64,000 bases of DNA, from assembly GCA_026874595.1 (NCBI GenBank), contig CM049309.1, positions 43,661,079 to 43,725,078 of the forward strand, given 5' to 3'. This document shows positions 12,897 through 22,956 of the stretch, piece by piece. Made by a program: the position numbers and the translations under genes. Each line of letters starts with the position of its first letter. The stretch's first letter is position 1. The notes under the pieces were generated by a model, which was given only the letters and a program-made list of their open reading frames with translations, was not told the origin of the DNA and searched no databases. Source of the stretch: Sipunculus nudus (taxonomy: Eukaryota; Annelida; Sipuncula; Golfingiida; Sipunculidae).

Positions 12897-14040
12897 AAAG
12901 TTTAAAAAACTTATTTTTTTTAAGTTAAAACCAACAAGTGAAATGCATACACATATAGACTTTGCACTCTCAGGCAGATACATGGAGCTACATAATGTGT
13001 ATGAATACAGTAAAACCTAGCCTAACAACCATTTCAGTTTAGTGACCACCTCAAAATAATGACCACCTGTTCATGGTCCAAGTTCCTTATATCAGACCTT
13101 ACACAGGTTTCATGGTTTCAATTATCACAGTTTCCAAATGAAATTAGTAGACAAATCAAATGCTAGGATCGTGAAAATATGCCACAGAGCATTTGAATGA
13201 AAATAATTTTAAATACATCATAACAGGGAGAATAATAAGAAAGGCTGTCTTTATCTGTTCGGGTGCCTCTATACCAATTATGAAGCTCATAAAATTCATG
13301 GTGCTGAATATTAAACACACTGATAGACTGTGGATGAAAGGTTGACTTACTCTGGACATAAAACAGTAATTTTGCATGGTATTTTTAGCATGACAGGAGA
13401 TCTGAAGAAAATAATAACATAGTTAGAAGCATATGGCATTTATAAAACAACATCAAGTAAATAAGCTTGACAGTTTTGAAGCAATGTTAGTAATTGAAGT
13501 CTGGATATCAGCATTTTGTAATCCACCACCATCCAGGTCCTTAATTATGACCTGTGATTTAATACAGCATGTATGACACTGTAGTTAACAAGTTATAGAA
13601 CACAGGCTGCCAAGCATGAGATGACAGGAAGCACATGATGTCTATCCCCTGTAAAAGTAAAATACAAAATACAGAAAGGTTAAAAGTCATGAATATTAAT
13701 GACCACATGACATCCCCTGTAAGTTGTTTGTTACACTTGTACACAGAGGGCGCTACTCACCATCCCCTTCATCATAGACATATCTGTAAGTACAATGAAG
13801 ACATTACATGTCCCGCTCATCAGATCCCACTCATTGCTTAAACAATCATTTCTAGGATATCATCAACAAAAATTTTTTTGGATAACACTATCTGCCCTAT
13901 CATGTACGTCTAGGCCAGCACACCTTCTGTGCAATAATTCTGACTTGTTGATTTGGCATACATCCTGAGCAATTGACTAATTTCATTGGCAAGAATTCTT
14001 AGTGTATAGCCTGAACACAAACCACCCGGATATGGAAATC
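12897..14040. other. No gene recognised
   Basis: AT-rich. 13005-13085 has the motif family AAAACCTAGCCTAACAACC...AGTGACCACC...GACCACCTG, which looks like a dispersed repeat fragment. Confidence 0.4.
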
Positions 14041-14310
14041 CGCTCGCGTCAATTCTAACCCACTGTGTCAAACATTTTTAATTTGATTTCCATCTTTCAA
14101 GAAGATAAAATGATACAATTTTGATAAGATTTCCCTTGTTATGTAGTTCTTTTACCTATTTACCCAAAAAAATCTGTTATTATCATGCTTTTCCCTGATC
14201 ATTTAACATTTTTATTGAAACGTATTAAAAAAATTTTTTTAATTTGTTCACCTGCATATTTTTCTGAAAAAGTGTGTGAGAACTATACCTTTTTTTGGCC
14301 TTAGCTCTGT
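14040..14310 (-). repeat. Decayed copy of the 18439 inverted-repeat element
   Basis: Ends with GTGTGTGAGAACTATACCTTTTTTTGGCC, equivalent to the complement of that element's left end (shown here in parts: GTGTGTGAGAACTATACC, TTTTTTTGGCC). The interior has the same T-rich character. Confidence 0.5.
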
Positions 14311-14441
14311 GTATTTTGATAATTTTTCATACAGCATTCTATACATGCTTTTTGTTTAATTCTATAATTGCATGGGTAATATAAGAATATCAGAAAGTGT
14401 ATTATGCTCTTTGATGATCACAAGATCACAATAATTCCTTG

Positions 14442-14447
14442 TTTATT
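14442..14447 (-). promoter_or_regulatory. Candidate polyadenylation signal (EndoU-like gene)
   Basis: AATAAA on the minus strand, about 370 bp after the stop codon. Another AATAAA sits at 10318-10323. Both could arise by chance in AT-rich DNA, and no transcript evidence is available. Confidence 0.25.
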
Positions 14448-14816
14448 CTACAGATTGTTAAAATTAAGTCTGTGAAAAACAAAAACAAAAAATTAGGTTT
14501 TAGTTATGCAAGATAAAAATCAGTAATTATTAAAACACTATGCTATGCTAGCAAATGGCATATTGGAAGTATGTAACTATATCACCTTTGGCCTATTTCT
14601 GATTTGGGTTAGAGTGTAAAGCTCTTCACTGACTATTGATTACAGCAAATAAAATAAAAAGTTTTGGTTTTCTTTAAACAGTATAAAAAAATCAATCCAT
14701 TCCTGGGTCATTCAGGCATGGGTTTGCATCAGACAATGTAAGCATTTCTGTAAGTAAAACCACATATATAATCTGGCCAGTACTAATATCAAGACATTAC
14801 AGAGACACCCCAAGCC

Positions 14817-15059
14817 TTACATATCAGAAGTCGGGAATGCCGAGCCAATTCCACGCCCATGTGGATACACGGTGACAGTGAATTCATAGTCTTGGATACG
14901 GATGTTAATCTTTGGCCCTCTTCCAGACAGGAAACATATTGTGTACATGGCTAACTCAAACTGTGGACTAGTCCCCACAAAGGAGCTTCCTATAGGCTTT
15001 CCTCCATATTTCTTCCAGGTAAATTGTAAAGTGATCAGTCTTGGCTGGTCCTCATTTGC
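14817..15059 (-). CDS. EndoU-like terminal exon
   Basis: 81 codons including the stop TAA at 14817-14819. It contains the TLQFTW and [15 protein letters not shown] blocks, AMYTICF, and a C-terminal beta region ending [11 protein letters not shown]. Acceptor TTCTTGTAG. The likely catalytic Lys lies in the KKYGGKPIG segment. Confidence 0.95.
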   Translation of the reverse strand, partial: ANEDQPRLITLQFTWKKYGGKPIGSSFVGTSPQFELAMYTICFLSGRGPKINIRIQDYEFTVTVYPHGRGIGSAFPTSDM

Positions 15060-18000
15060 CTACAAGAACATAACTTACATAAATTATCAGGCAAAACATG
15101 TATTCTAGAAAAATATATTATAACACATGTACCTGCCTTAAACTTTACATTTGTAAGAACAGCATGAACATCCTGAAGAATTTATATAGTCTGTGCTTTA
15201 ATATTTTTTTTTGTGTTTTTGCACTTTTGTTTCGTGCTTGTTCCCTAGTAGGCAGCACATAAAATTACAGGGTGAAACCATTTTGCAATGTAAGAACCAT
15301 GATAGCAATTACAGAGGAACCACTGAATGACTTATCAGAGTGATTCAGTATACACCGTGGTTGGTATATTTGTTATGTAGATATAGCTCATGTCAATAAA
15401 ACCACAACAAACAGAGTGTTTGATGTATCTTTTCATTTAATATATAAGACTTATTTCAATACCTATATCAAGATTTTTCTACAACTTTAAAGATATATAT
15501 ACAGGATAAACAATATATGCTGTTATTAAATTTTATGTATTCCAAAGTTTTTATTGAATAAGAAAGGTATAAGGCTAAATTGAAATTTAACCCAGTCTCA
15601 AAGTTCACTTTTCATATATTTACCCTGTAGCTGCAGTACTTGGACACAGATTCCATGAAAAATGTCCTTATTTAGAAACAAAATTATACTTGAATCTGTC
15701 AGTATATAATAGATCCCTGCGGGGGCCTGAATTTATGGCCCGCACCCACCCTGCAGAACAAACTCACAGCCCCCAACAGTGGCCCCACAGTTGTAAAAAC
15801 CCGCCCCTCACCACCCTGCACCTATAAAGAATAAATTGACCCGCACCTGCCCCGCATATTTAGCTTTCAGCCGCATCCGCCCCGCCCCGCATCTTTATCT
15901 AAAGTCAGCCTGCATTCAACCCACAAATTAACATGGTACAACCAAAAAAGATAACCAACTAAAAAAGATATGATTTATTTTCAGATTAATAATGAATGAC
16001 CATCTGAGTAGATATCGTTATCATATATATACTATATAACTAAAGGTTAGTTTATTTAACTTGTTCTCTGATCAGGACAAACATTTAACCATTGTGTAAC
16101 AGGTGAAAACAGAAACAGGGCCGAATGTTGATTCGAAGCCGTAACCTGTGACACACAAGTCAGACATTCTACCGCTTCTCTTATACAGCAAGCTTCACTA
16201 ACAAGACCAGTAGGAATGCTTTTGTGTATCCGGTTACATTCATCCCCTGTCCAAAGGTGTTCTCTCCCTAGAACGAGGGAATCTACTCGGGGGTTACACA
16301 AGTGAACTGGGTGGGGTATTATGCCACGACACCAACTCCCAGGATCCCACAGCTGCCACCATTGTAACAGTTGAAAATAGAAAGTGGGCTGAATGTGGAT
16401 TCAAACCTGTAACCTGTAACACACAAGTCAGATGTTCTACCGCTTCTCTAGTAAAGCAAGCTTCACTAGCAAGGCCAGTACTAACAATTTTGTGTGTCCG
16501 GTTACAACTGTGATAACCAATAATGTCAAACCATTGAAATCAGTCACTGGTTTGCCCGTATTTCACCTTTATGCAATGACATACAGGTAGAAAAAAGTAA
16601 TCTTGAGTATATGGGATAAACTTAATATGGTAACTTGATTTTTCCTGTGGTAATACCTCAGATCTGTTAAATATATTTGCTGGAAATTGCACTGAACTAA
16701 AGTCCATATTTCTGACCATACTGTTTATTTGGGCAGCAAAAGCACCCAGTTTTTCTACTCTATCAGCAATTTAGTTTGAAGGGCAACAGGGCGCAATAAG
16801 GCTAAAAAAATTACAAATTTTGTGCATACTGCTTATAATCCATCACCCATAAACATTAAAGGCAGCAAAAATACACAGATGACTTAATATATATGCAAAG
16901 CAACAGGAAAGCTAGACTTTTTCCCATTTTTTATTTTTCCTTACCGTTCCTCTCCTGAAAAAGCCACGATAGTCAATGTTTCCTCTCTTCTCTTGGAGGT
17001 AGAATTGGATCCAGTTGTGAAAACCAATTACCTCACGTCCCCTGGTTTCACCCACAAACACATGCTCAAAGCCACAGGAGTCCAGCTGCCTGTAATTATT
17101 TTATAATCATCAATTCTGATTTTATAATTATTGGGTAAAAAGGCAGAGATGTCTTATTTTAAATGTTACTATTAACATGCAAGTAATAACAAAACATAAA
17201 ACTTCTACTAATCATATAACTTAAAGTCTGATATTCTGTCATTAACCTGAACGTCATTGTCTCTCAAATCAAAAGCCAGAGTGCCATCTTTTAATATCTT
17301 TGCCTCCTACAGATAAAGATATAATAAGAAGGAAGGGGTGGCTGCCAGCTTACAGTAAAGATTATATAATCTGGCTTATAATGAGAAATTTGAACCAATT
17401 ATTTCTTGAGGACACAAGCAGATAAAGATTAAAGGGACCTAATCACCTAGAAAGCATGTTAAAATAACACAAAAAATAAAATCTTCTCTTTGAAATAAAG
17501 TTGTACCTGCCAAATGATTGTACTGAAACTGTTGGCTTACTCCTGTACATGAATGTTAAAAAAGTGGACCAAGCAAGATAACTGGTGCAAACATAACCAC
17601 AGCACAAATGCCACCTATGTTTCTTCATTTATTTAACAGGCTTACAACTATTGTTTCACCACCATACATGTTCATATTTGGGCTATTTCTTGTTTTGGAT
17701 CTGTCGGCATGGGCAAACTCCAGCATGGGCATGGACCTCTAGTCACATGACTTTGTTATGGTACACAGACACATGGTAAACAGACCTTGTTTACTCACAT
17801 TAAGACCAATAACAATGTGATGAACATCTGAAGGGAAGGTACTGAGACTGTGCTTGAATGGTTTTTCTGGCAGTAAACTTTTGTAAAAAGCAAAACTGAA
17901 CAGACAGTGTAAACAAATAGGCATTATATTGATCCTATTATGGGATTATGTCCCTTTAAAAATATATAATTTGGTTAATAATGAGAAATTTGCACAAGTT

Positions 18001-21000
18001 TTCTCTTGAAGACAAAACCATGCAGATGAAGACTTAACAGACTGCCAATCATACTGACCTATCCTCTCTGGTGCGCCAGTACAGTTTGAACCAGATCTTA
18101 TAGAGCTGATCTTTGAACTCTTCTGGGTCTTCTTCGGCCTTGCCCCGTTCCACCAGCCAGCGGTGTGCCTCCTGCATCACTGGAGTATCCATCACCAGGT
18201 TCAGGAAGTTACGACACTCAGCCTCCTCCTCCTCCGTTACCTGCTCAGGTTTACCTGTCTCAGTCTCATAGTTGTTTAACAAGGACCTGAAAGCTGTGTA
18301 TAAATAAATAAACATATATAAATATATATGTACATAATCTTTAACATTAGTCTTAGGACACAATTCATGTAACATAGACATCAATTTGTAGCCTTATGGA
18401 GAAAGTTGTTGGTCCAGTTGAATAAATACTACATGTAAGGCCAAAATAAAAAAAAGGTATGGTTCTCAGGCACTTTTTTTCAGAAATCAATGCGGGCGGG
18501 GGCTTTTTTTATTTTAAATTTGTTGGTATGTTTCGTTAAAAATGTAAAAAAATAAGGGAAAAGCATGAAAATAACAGTTTTATTTTTCTAAACAAGTAAA
18601 AGCACTACATAACAAAGAAAATTGTATGGTTTTATCTTCTTGAAAGAAATGTTGGAGCGGCAGCAGCTCAAAATTGGAAAGTTTTTATTGAAAATCAAAA
18701 TAAAAAGTTTTGATGCGGGGGTTTAAAATTGATGCGGGCGGTGCCTGAGAACCATACCTTTTATTTTTTTTGGCCTAACAGGTATTGACACTTTGGTCCG
18801 GTTTATTGGAGAGGAAATAATGAAGCAGTTTGTCATGACTTGCTTTTAAAGTAAAAAAAAAAAAATTAAAAAAATTCTTGTAGTAGAGGCATTGCATGAG
18901 AATAATGAAAAGGACATAATGGTGCAAAATACTGTCATATAAAACAATGGAAAAAATTGAAATACATTTTCATATATTAAAAAACAATAAACCCACTTGG
19001 CACTTGATTTGAATAATCTGCGCATCCATGACATTTTACATCAATTCTTAATATGCTCAGAGGTGTATTCTTTATCCTGACTTTAGATTGGGTATGATCT
19101 CACAGATTTTGAAGTCTGTTATTAATATGTAAATATCCCAGGGGTTAAGATTTTGGGTACATAGTGATTTCAGAAACTTTCAATTTTGTCAATTAAATAA
19201 GATGCATTAACAGAATCTTGGTAATCCTTATTACACCTTGTACCACGGCATTATTATGTAACTGGAAAAATCAATTAGCAGCTCTGTTCCAACTATTACA
19301 AGAACGTCTACCAAGCAGAAGTGCAAGGTTGATCCGTGGAAAAGATCTGGTATGTCCCCGTCTAATGTGGAAGTTGGTGGGAACAAAGGTTCTGATTAGC
19401 TGTATGAAATTTGTGATAGGTATTTGAACTTGACCTAACCCCTCTAAGTTGCAGTTTGCAAGTTTGGTAACTGTCCCTAAGTTCTTTTTGAGTTATTGCA
19501 TTAACATCGTTTTAGCATTATCGTCTTTGTGACCTTGAAAAATGAGCCAAGGTCATCCATATTCGAACCAGACCTAGCTCTTTGTAAGGTGTATTATTGC
19601 TGCTAGTTTGGTGACTGTCCCACAAATTCTTCGTAGGTTATTGCATTGAAATTGTTTTAGCATTATCGTCTCTGTGATCATACATATTTGAAATAGACTT
19701 AGCCCCTCAAAATGTGTCAAGTTCATCCATACTTGACCTAGCCCTTTGTAAGGTGCATTATTGCTGCAAGTTTGGAGACTGTCCCTGAAAATCTGGATGA
19801 GTTATTGCATAAACAATTGTGTGACAGAAGGACGGACGGACAGATTGACAGACGGTCGCCATTTCTATGTCCCCTGCCAACGGCAATGGCGTGGGACAAA
19901 TATCAGAGTTGCAGGATTAGTCATACAATGGATAATATTTAAGAATATTTTACTTTCAAATTGTAGTTATGATAGGCAAAGAAGATAACTTGAATTTCTA
20001 ATCACAAGCAGACTTGTTTCCCACTGCTTCCATGACAGAATGCAGGATCTCAGCAACCCACAGGAAACATTTAAGTTCATTATACAGAGAGGGTTTATGC
20101 ACTGGCTTATTCATTCATGTTTTAAGTTTGCACTAATTCCTTACCTAGAGCATACCTAACATTAAGATTACAAGCAGAACACATCCTGTTATATCATTAT
20201 ATAAATATGGCAAGCCATTGTAGTGCAGTTTTCTGCATGACTGCCCTCATGTCAAGTAGGTCCTATTGTTAAAATCTGAATGGTAATTGAGTCATGTATT
20301 TACAGGTAGTATATGTTTGTACCAGACCTTGGTATGTTGGTCTGCTGAATACTCTGTCTTCATCCAACCAGCTGAATAGGTCATAGTGGGCCCAGTCCCT
20401 CCTCATGTGGCGGGTAGTTGTTACATAACCTGTAATTAGTATATGAGAGTATTAGCTGAAAACCCACACACTGTGCAGAACAGCAGTCATTAATTACCAT
20501 AACCTAGGCACAGTACTTGTATGTGAAATAATGAAGTACAAACCAATAATATTTTTACAAAACCTACCATTCTGTGTCTCCAGAAGTTTCAGCCCCTGAT
20601 CAGGATTATCAAACATATAAAAAATTACAGAGTTCATGTTTTAAGAGCAATGCAACAGTTGATACATTTTTCCATTAATGAAGAATAAACTACTGCAGTC
20701 GCAGAATCTAATCATTTTTGGTAACATGTCAATCAATGAAAATGAAAAAAGTTTTACCCATCAAAAGGTTGCAACAAGCAAGCTTTTTATAAGACAGTGG
20801 TGGATCCAGGATTTGGGAAAGGGGGGGGGGGGCCAACCGGGGAGAATTAATGACAAAGCCTAAAAAAAGGTCCCAAGCCACAAAAAATTGATCTGATTTC
20901 CTTAGGTCGTGGCAGCTGAAAAAGGGGGGTCTAGATCCCCTGGACCAACTTCTGTATGATTTTAAAGACAAAAATTTGATGGTTGTTACCTGTACTGATG

Positions 21001-21367
21001 CCAAATATTCATTGTTACCCGTCAGAATTATAATGTCAAAGGAGAATTTAAAATTAACAATCTAAGCTGCCATATAGTTTCAGCATCTCAAATCAGTTTG
21101 TTTACAAATAATGATGAATGATTATCTTGATAAAAAAGTGAAGGATGTACACCAAAGAACACAAGCTTCTATATTTTATACCAAACAAACAACATTCAAC
21201 CAGTAAAGTAACTTCCTATGATCACTGAAAAGGAAAGACAAAATGAATATAGTATATGAACTGTACCTTGTAGTTCTACTTCATAATCTTGATAGGGTTC
21301 ACACTTGTCTTCATCTATATCCCATAATTTTGTAAGTATTTCTGAAACTTCGTCATCTGCTTCAAAG
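14817..21367 (-). CDS. EndoU-family endoribonuclease gene, five exons (5' incomplete)
   Basis: Poly(U)-specific endoribonuclease of the EndoU/XendoU family, a metal-dependent enzyme that cuts 3' of uridylates to give 2',3'-cyclic phosphates. Five minus-strand exons (21367-21267, 20429-20328, 18293-18059, 17089-16945, 15059-14817) join in phase to about 275 codons, close to a full EndoU domain. In order: an LW-x-D block with DYEVELQG; a RPTY-x-AF-x-SLLNNY block; VMQEAH and YKIWFKLY; the two catalytic-histidine motifs GFEHVFVGE and [12 protein letters not shown]; then [20 protein letters not shown], where the third catalytic residue (Lys) is expected. The 5' exon(s), with a start Met and any signal peptide or somatomedin-B domain, could not be placed. 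Paralogues are common, so no symbol is given; ENDOU-like is the closest description. Confidence 0.92.
15700..15915. repeat. Local CCCGC-rich imperfect repeat
   Basis: Repeated CCCGCACC, CCCCGCAT and CCGCCCC motifs in an otherwise AT-rich intron of the EndoU-like gene. Probably a decayed transposable element; the family is not recognised. Confidence 0.5.
16090..16515 (-). mobile_element. Tandem pair of tRNA-like repeats
   Basis: On the minus strand each copy reads AGAAGCGGTAGAA, then CTGACTTGTGTGT, AGGTTAC and a B-box-like TTCGAATC/TTTGAATC. This is tRNA-like with a TGT anticodon position (Thr-like). The copies are ~268 bp apart (around 16100-16260 and 16370-16515). Mismatched stems make functional tRNAs unlikely. 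Confidence 0.6.
16945..17089 (-). CDS. EndoU-like exon d (catalytic histidines)
   Basis: Codes [34 protein letters not shown] and NIDYRGF. The two His of GFEHVF and GFHNW are the family's catalytic pair. Acceptor AATTACAG, donor GTAAGG, ending in phase 0. Confidence 0.95.
17247..17306 (-). other. Exon-like 60-nt segment, unassigned
   Basis: On the minus strand an acceptor-like CTGTAG precedes GAGGCAAAGATATTAAAAGA and the segment ends ...GACGTTCAG|GTTAAT. It is open in its own frame ([20 protein letters not shown]), but in the phase set by the flanking EndoU-like exons it gives an early TAA. It could be a poison exon, a relic or chance. Confidence 0.25.
17429..17959. mobile_element. TTAA-flanked inverted-repeat element, second type
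   Basis: TTAAAGGGACCTAATCACC at the left and GGGATTATGTCCCTTTAA at the right, with TTAA at 17429-17432 and 17956-17959. The interior differs from the 887 family. It lies between two imperfect direct repeats (about 17365-17428 and 17965-18035: TAATGAGAAATTTG, TTCTTGA(G/A)GACA, CAGAT(A/G)AAGA). Confidence 0.65.
18059..18293 (-). CDS. EndoU-like exon c
   Basis: Codes [17 protein letters not shown], an acidic run, [14 protein letters not shown] and [16 protein letters not shown], the helical N-terminal part of the EndoU fold. Acceptor TACACAG, donor GTCAGT, ending in phase 2. The open frame continues into the upstream intron, which is not coding. Confidence 0.93.
18439..18775. mobile_element. 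Harbinger-like inverted-repeat element
   Basis: Long terminal inverted repeats: the left contains AAGGTATGGTTCTCAGGCAC and the right GTGCCTGAGAACCATACCTT. The outer ends are GGCC...GGCC, flanked by TAA at 18436-18438 and 18776-18778. The 3-bp TWA target site fits PIF/Harbinger elements. No coding capacity. Confidence 0.75.
19340..19900 (+). repeat. Dispersed repeat with ~150-bp internal units and end hairpin
   Basis: Two or more units share GTCC(C)...GTTATTGCAT, TTTTAGCATTATCGTCT and TTTGTAAGGTG(T/C)ATTATTGC. The right end has GGACGGACGGACAG, then an end hairpin around TGTCCCCTGCC...GCGTGGGACA. The layout matches other elements here with tandem cores and hairpin ends. Confidence 0.6.
20328..20429 (-). 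CDS. EndoU-like exon b
   Basis: Codes [18 protein letters not shown] and ends RVFSRPTYQ, joining the previous exon as LQ-G-YV and the next as TYQ-A-F. The acceptor AATTACAG is good. The donor CAAG|GTCTGG is non-consensus beyond GT, but it is the only one that keeps frame. Confidence 0.88.
20796..20950. repeat. GGATCCAGG-ended repeat with G tract
   Basis: Left end CAGTGGTGGATCCAGGATTT runs into a G tract. A possible right end GGGGTCTAGATCCCCTGG is inverted relative to it. Related starts occur at 5290 and, more distantly, 2483. Confidence 0.5.
21267..21367 (-). CDS. EndoU-like exon a (first resolved)
   Basis: Codes [18 protein letters not shown] and ends DYEVELQ plus one base, the start of the EndoU domain. 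Acceptor TTATTATAG, donor GTACAG. The preceding exon must end in phase 2; I found no convincing partner between 21400 and 22900. Confidence 0.85.
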
Positions 21368-22819
21368 CTATAATAAAAAAAAAACACATAAAGGTTACCG
21401 TTAACGTAAAGAAAAATAAGTAACTGGGACAAAGTTTATCACACTTAATAATCTAGTTTACCTGTACTTATATTGCCCCTCTTGATTTGAGAGGAGCTCA
21501 TTCTGATATCTTAATTAGGTCTATTAAATAACAAAAGTTAATCAATGGAAACATTCTTAAAAATAGGTCAGAAAATGCCAATCCTACATACTGCACATAG
21601 AATGTGTTTTGTTTATAGCTATGTTTACAACATGTGGGGGGCCCCACCAAATTAATCCAAACAGATCAGATGAACCAGAGTTTTGCTGAGGTGGCAACAA
21701 CTGTTCATATTTGCCCCCCCCCCCCCCCCCAACACACATACACACCACAAAATAACTTTGTGGCATCTAACTTTCCAAATGAACTGTCAAAAAGTCAATT
21801 TATTGGGTACAGTATGGATACGGTGAGCCAATATATTTTTTCTCTCGTAGGTCTCTGACAAGCCGCCGACGGCGACGCAACAGGTTTCAGGTTTCTGTTG
21901 CGTCGCCGGCCCACCAAAGGGCTAACTGGGGTTATAGCACGATACGATCTGTTACTCTTAGAAAGGAATTTAAATAAAAATATTTCCTATGGTTTTGGCA
22001 AACCAATGTTCACATAATGTTGTATGTCGAAAGGCCTGCAATAAAAAATAACCATTCTGGAAAGCATGAAGCACCTGTAACATCAGCAACTGATCGTATT
22101 TGTCCAGAGAGAATTGAAGCATTAACAGCCCCGTAGACATCTTGCATTTGGTGGCAGTCCTGTATAAGGCTTTAGGCCTGTGTACTGTTATGTTCATATT
22201 TTAACTTCCTTGGTGCAAAATAGGGCTGAGAACAGAACAGTAATGTTTTCCAATGGTCAAATATACGATACACATAGATGTACTGAACATTAATCAATGG
22301 ATATTTGTTAAAACTCACAGTTGTGTTTGAAGTGTTATAATCACAGTTAACTGCAGGTGCAATCTATGGACTCCACAATGCGTTAGTCACTGAAAAAAAC
22401 GCAATTGAGGAGTTCATTCTTATGGGCTAGTCTCTGACATGATGTCGGAGATCGGATAATATTGAGCTTCTTCTGAAAGGTAAGATGGAGTGCTAGAAAA
22501 CGCACAGCCATTTCATTTGTAGGGCCTACTGGGTCAGTCAAGGCTGTGGGCAAGCTTGGCAACTTCCGTCTGGAACCTTAAGGATGGGCGATAATCAGCC
22601 AATAAATCAACCTAAAATAGATGGCACTGACATACAAACCTAGATGCCATAGTGACTGGTATGTGGCGTCAGGTTCTGGCGTTGCTGATAGTAAAAGTTT
22701 CACAGAATGTGGGGAATTCAGCCAAAGATATCAAGCGATGCCTCGGCGCTGTGACCCAATAACCCACCCCACGTGGTTCTGTATGCAGACACGCCCATTT
22801 CTGTGGCCTGACCTCCCGG
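21368..22819. other. Intergenic region between divergent genes
   Basis: About 1.5 kb between the EndoU-like exon a and SELENOI exon 1. It must hold the SELENOI promoter and probably the missing 5' exon(s) of the EndoU-like gene. It also holds a fragment related to the TTAA element (21620-21790), a C tract and the hairpin at 21870. No further exon could be supported. Confidence 0.5.
21870..21908. other. Perfect GC-rich inverted repeat
   Basis: Arms CGGCGACGCAACAG (21870-21883) and CTGTTGCGTCGCCG (21895-21908) with an 11-nt loop. A 14-bp perfect match in AT-rich DNA; likely a transposon end or structural element. Confidence 0.8.
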
Positions 22820-22902
22820 CCTCTGTGATTGGTTGAGATAATAGGGATGGTCCAATCACATGAACTCTTTCATCTGGGTGGTTCGTGGTGGACCGATCCA
22901 AC
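22820..22902 (+). promoter_or_regulatory. SELENOI proximal promoter with paired CCAAT boxes
   Basis: An inverted CCAAT box (ATTGG, 22828-22832) and a direct one (CCAAT, 22852-22856) lie 24 bp apart, both within 75 bp of the start codon. This resembles NF-Y-type promoters of housekeeping genes. No TATA box at a sensible distance is seen. The transcription start is inferred, not shown. Confidence 0.5.
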
Positions 22903-22956
22903 ATGGCCTTCAAGTATCTGTCAAAAGATATTCTTGCGGGATTTGACCGCTATAAA
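22903..22956 (+). CDS. SELENOI: SELENOI exon 1
   Basis: Codons 1-18, [18 protein letters not shown], matching the EPT1 N-terminal pattern ending in GFD-x-YK. The start ATG has A at -3 and G at +4. It ends in phase 0 at a consensus donor, GTAAGT, beginning at 22957. No in-frame upstream ATG is needed to explain the family N-terminus. Confidence 0.92.

Noticed and set aside
20582-20609. 28-nt mini-exon on the minus strand (GLKLLETQN) between EndoU-like exons a and b
   Set aside because: It has a fine donor (GTAGGT), but including it shifts the frame; exons a and b join in phase without it.
21460-21510. First exon of the EndoU-like gene (minus strand MSSSQIKRGNIST with a GTAAAC donor)
   Set aside because: It ends in phase 1 whereas exon a needs phase 2, and the residues do not resemble the family.
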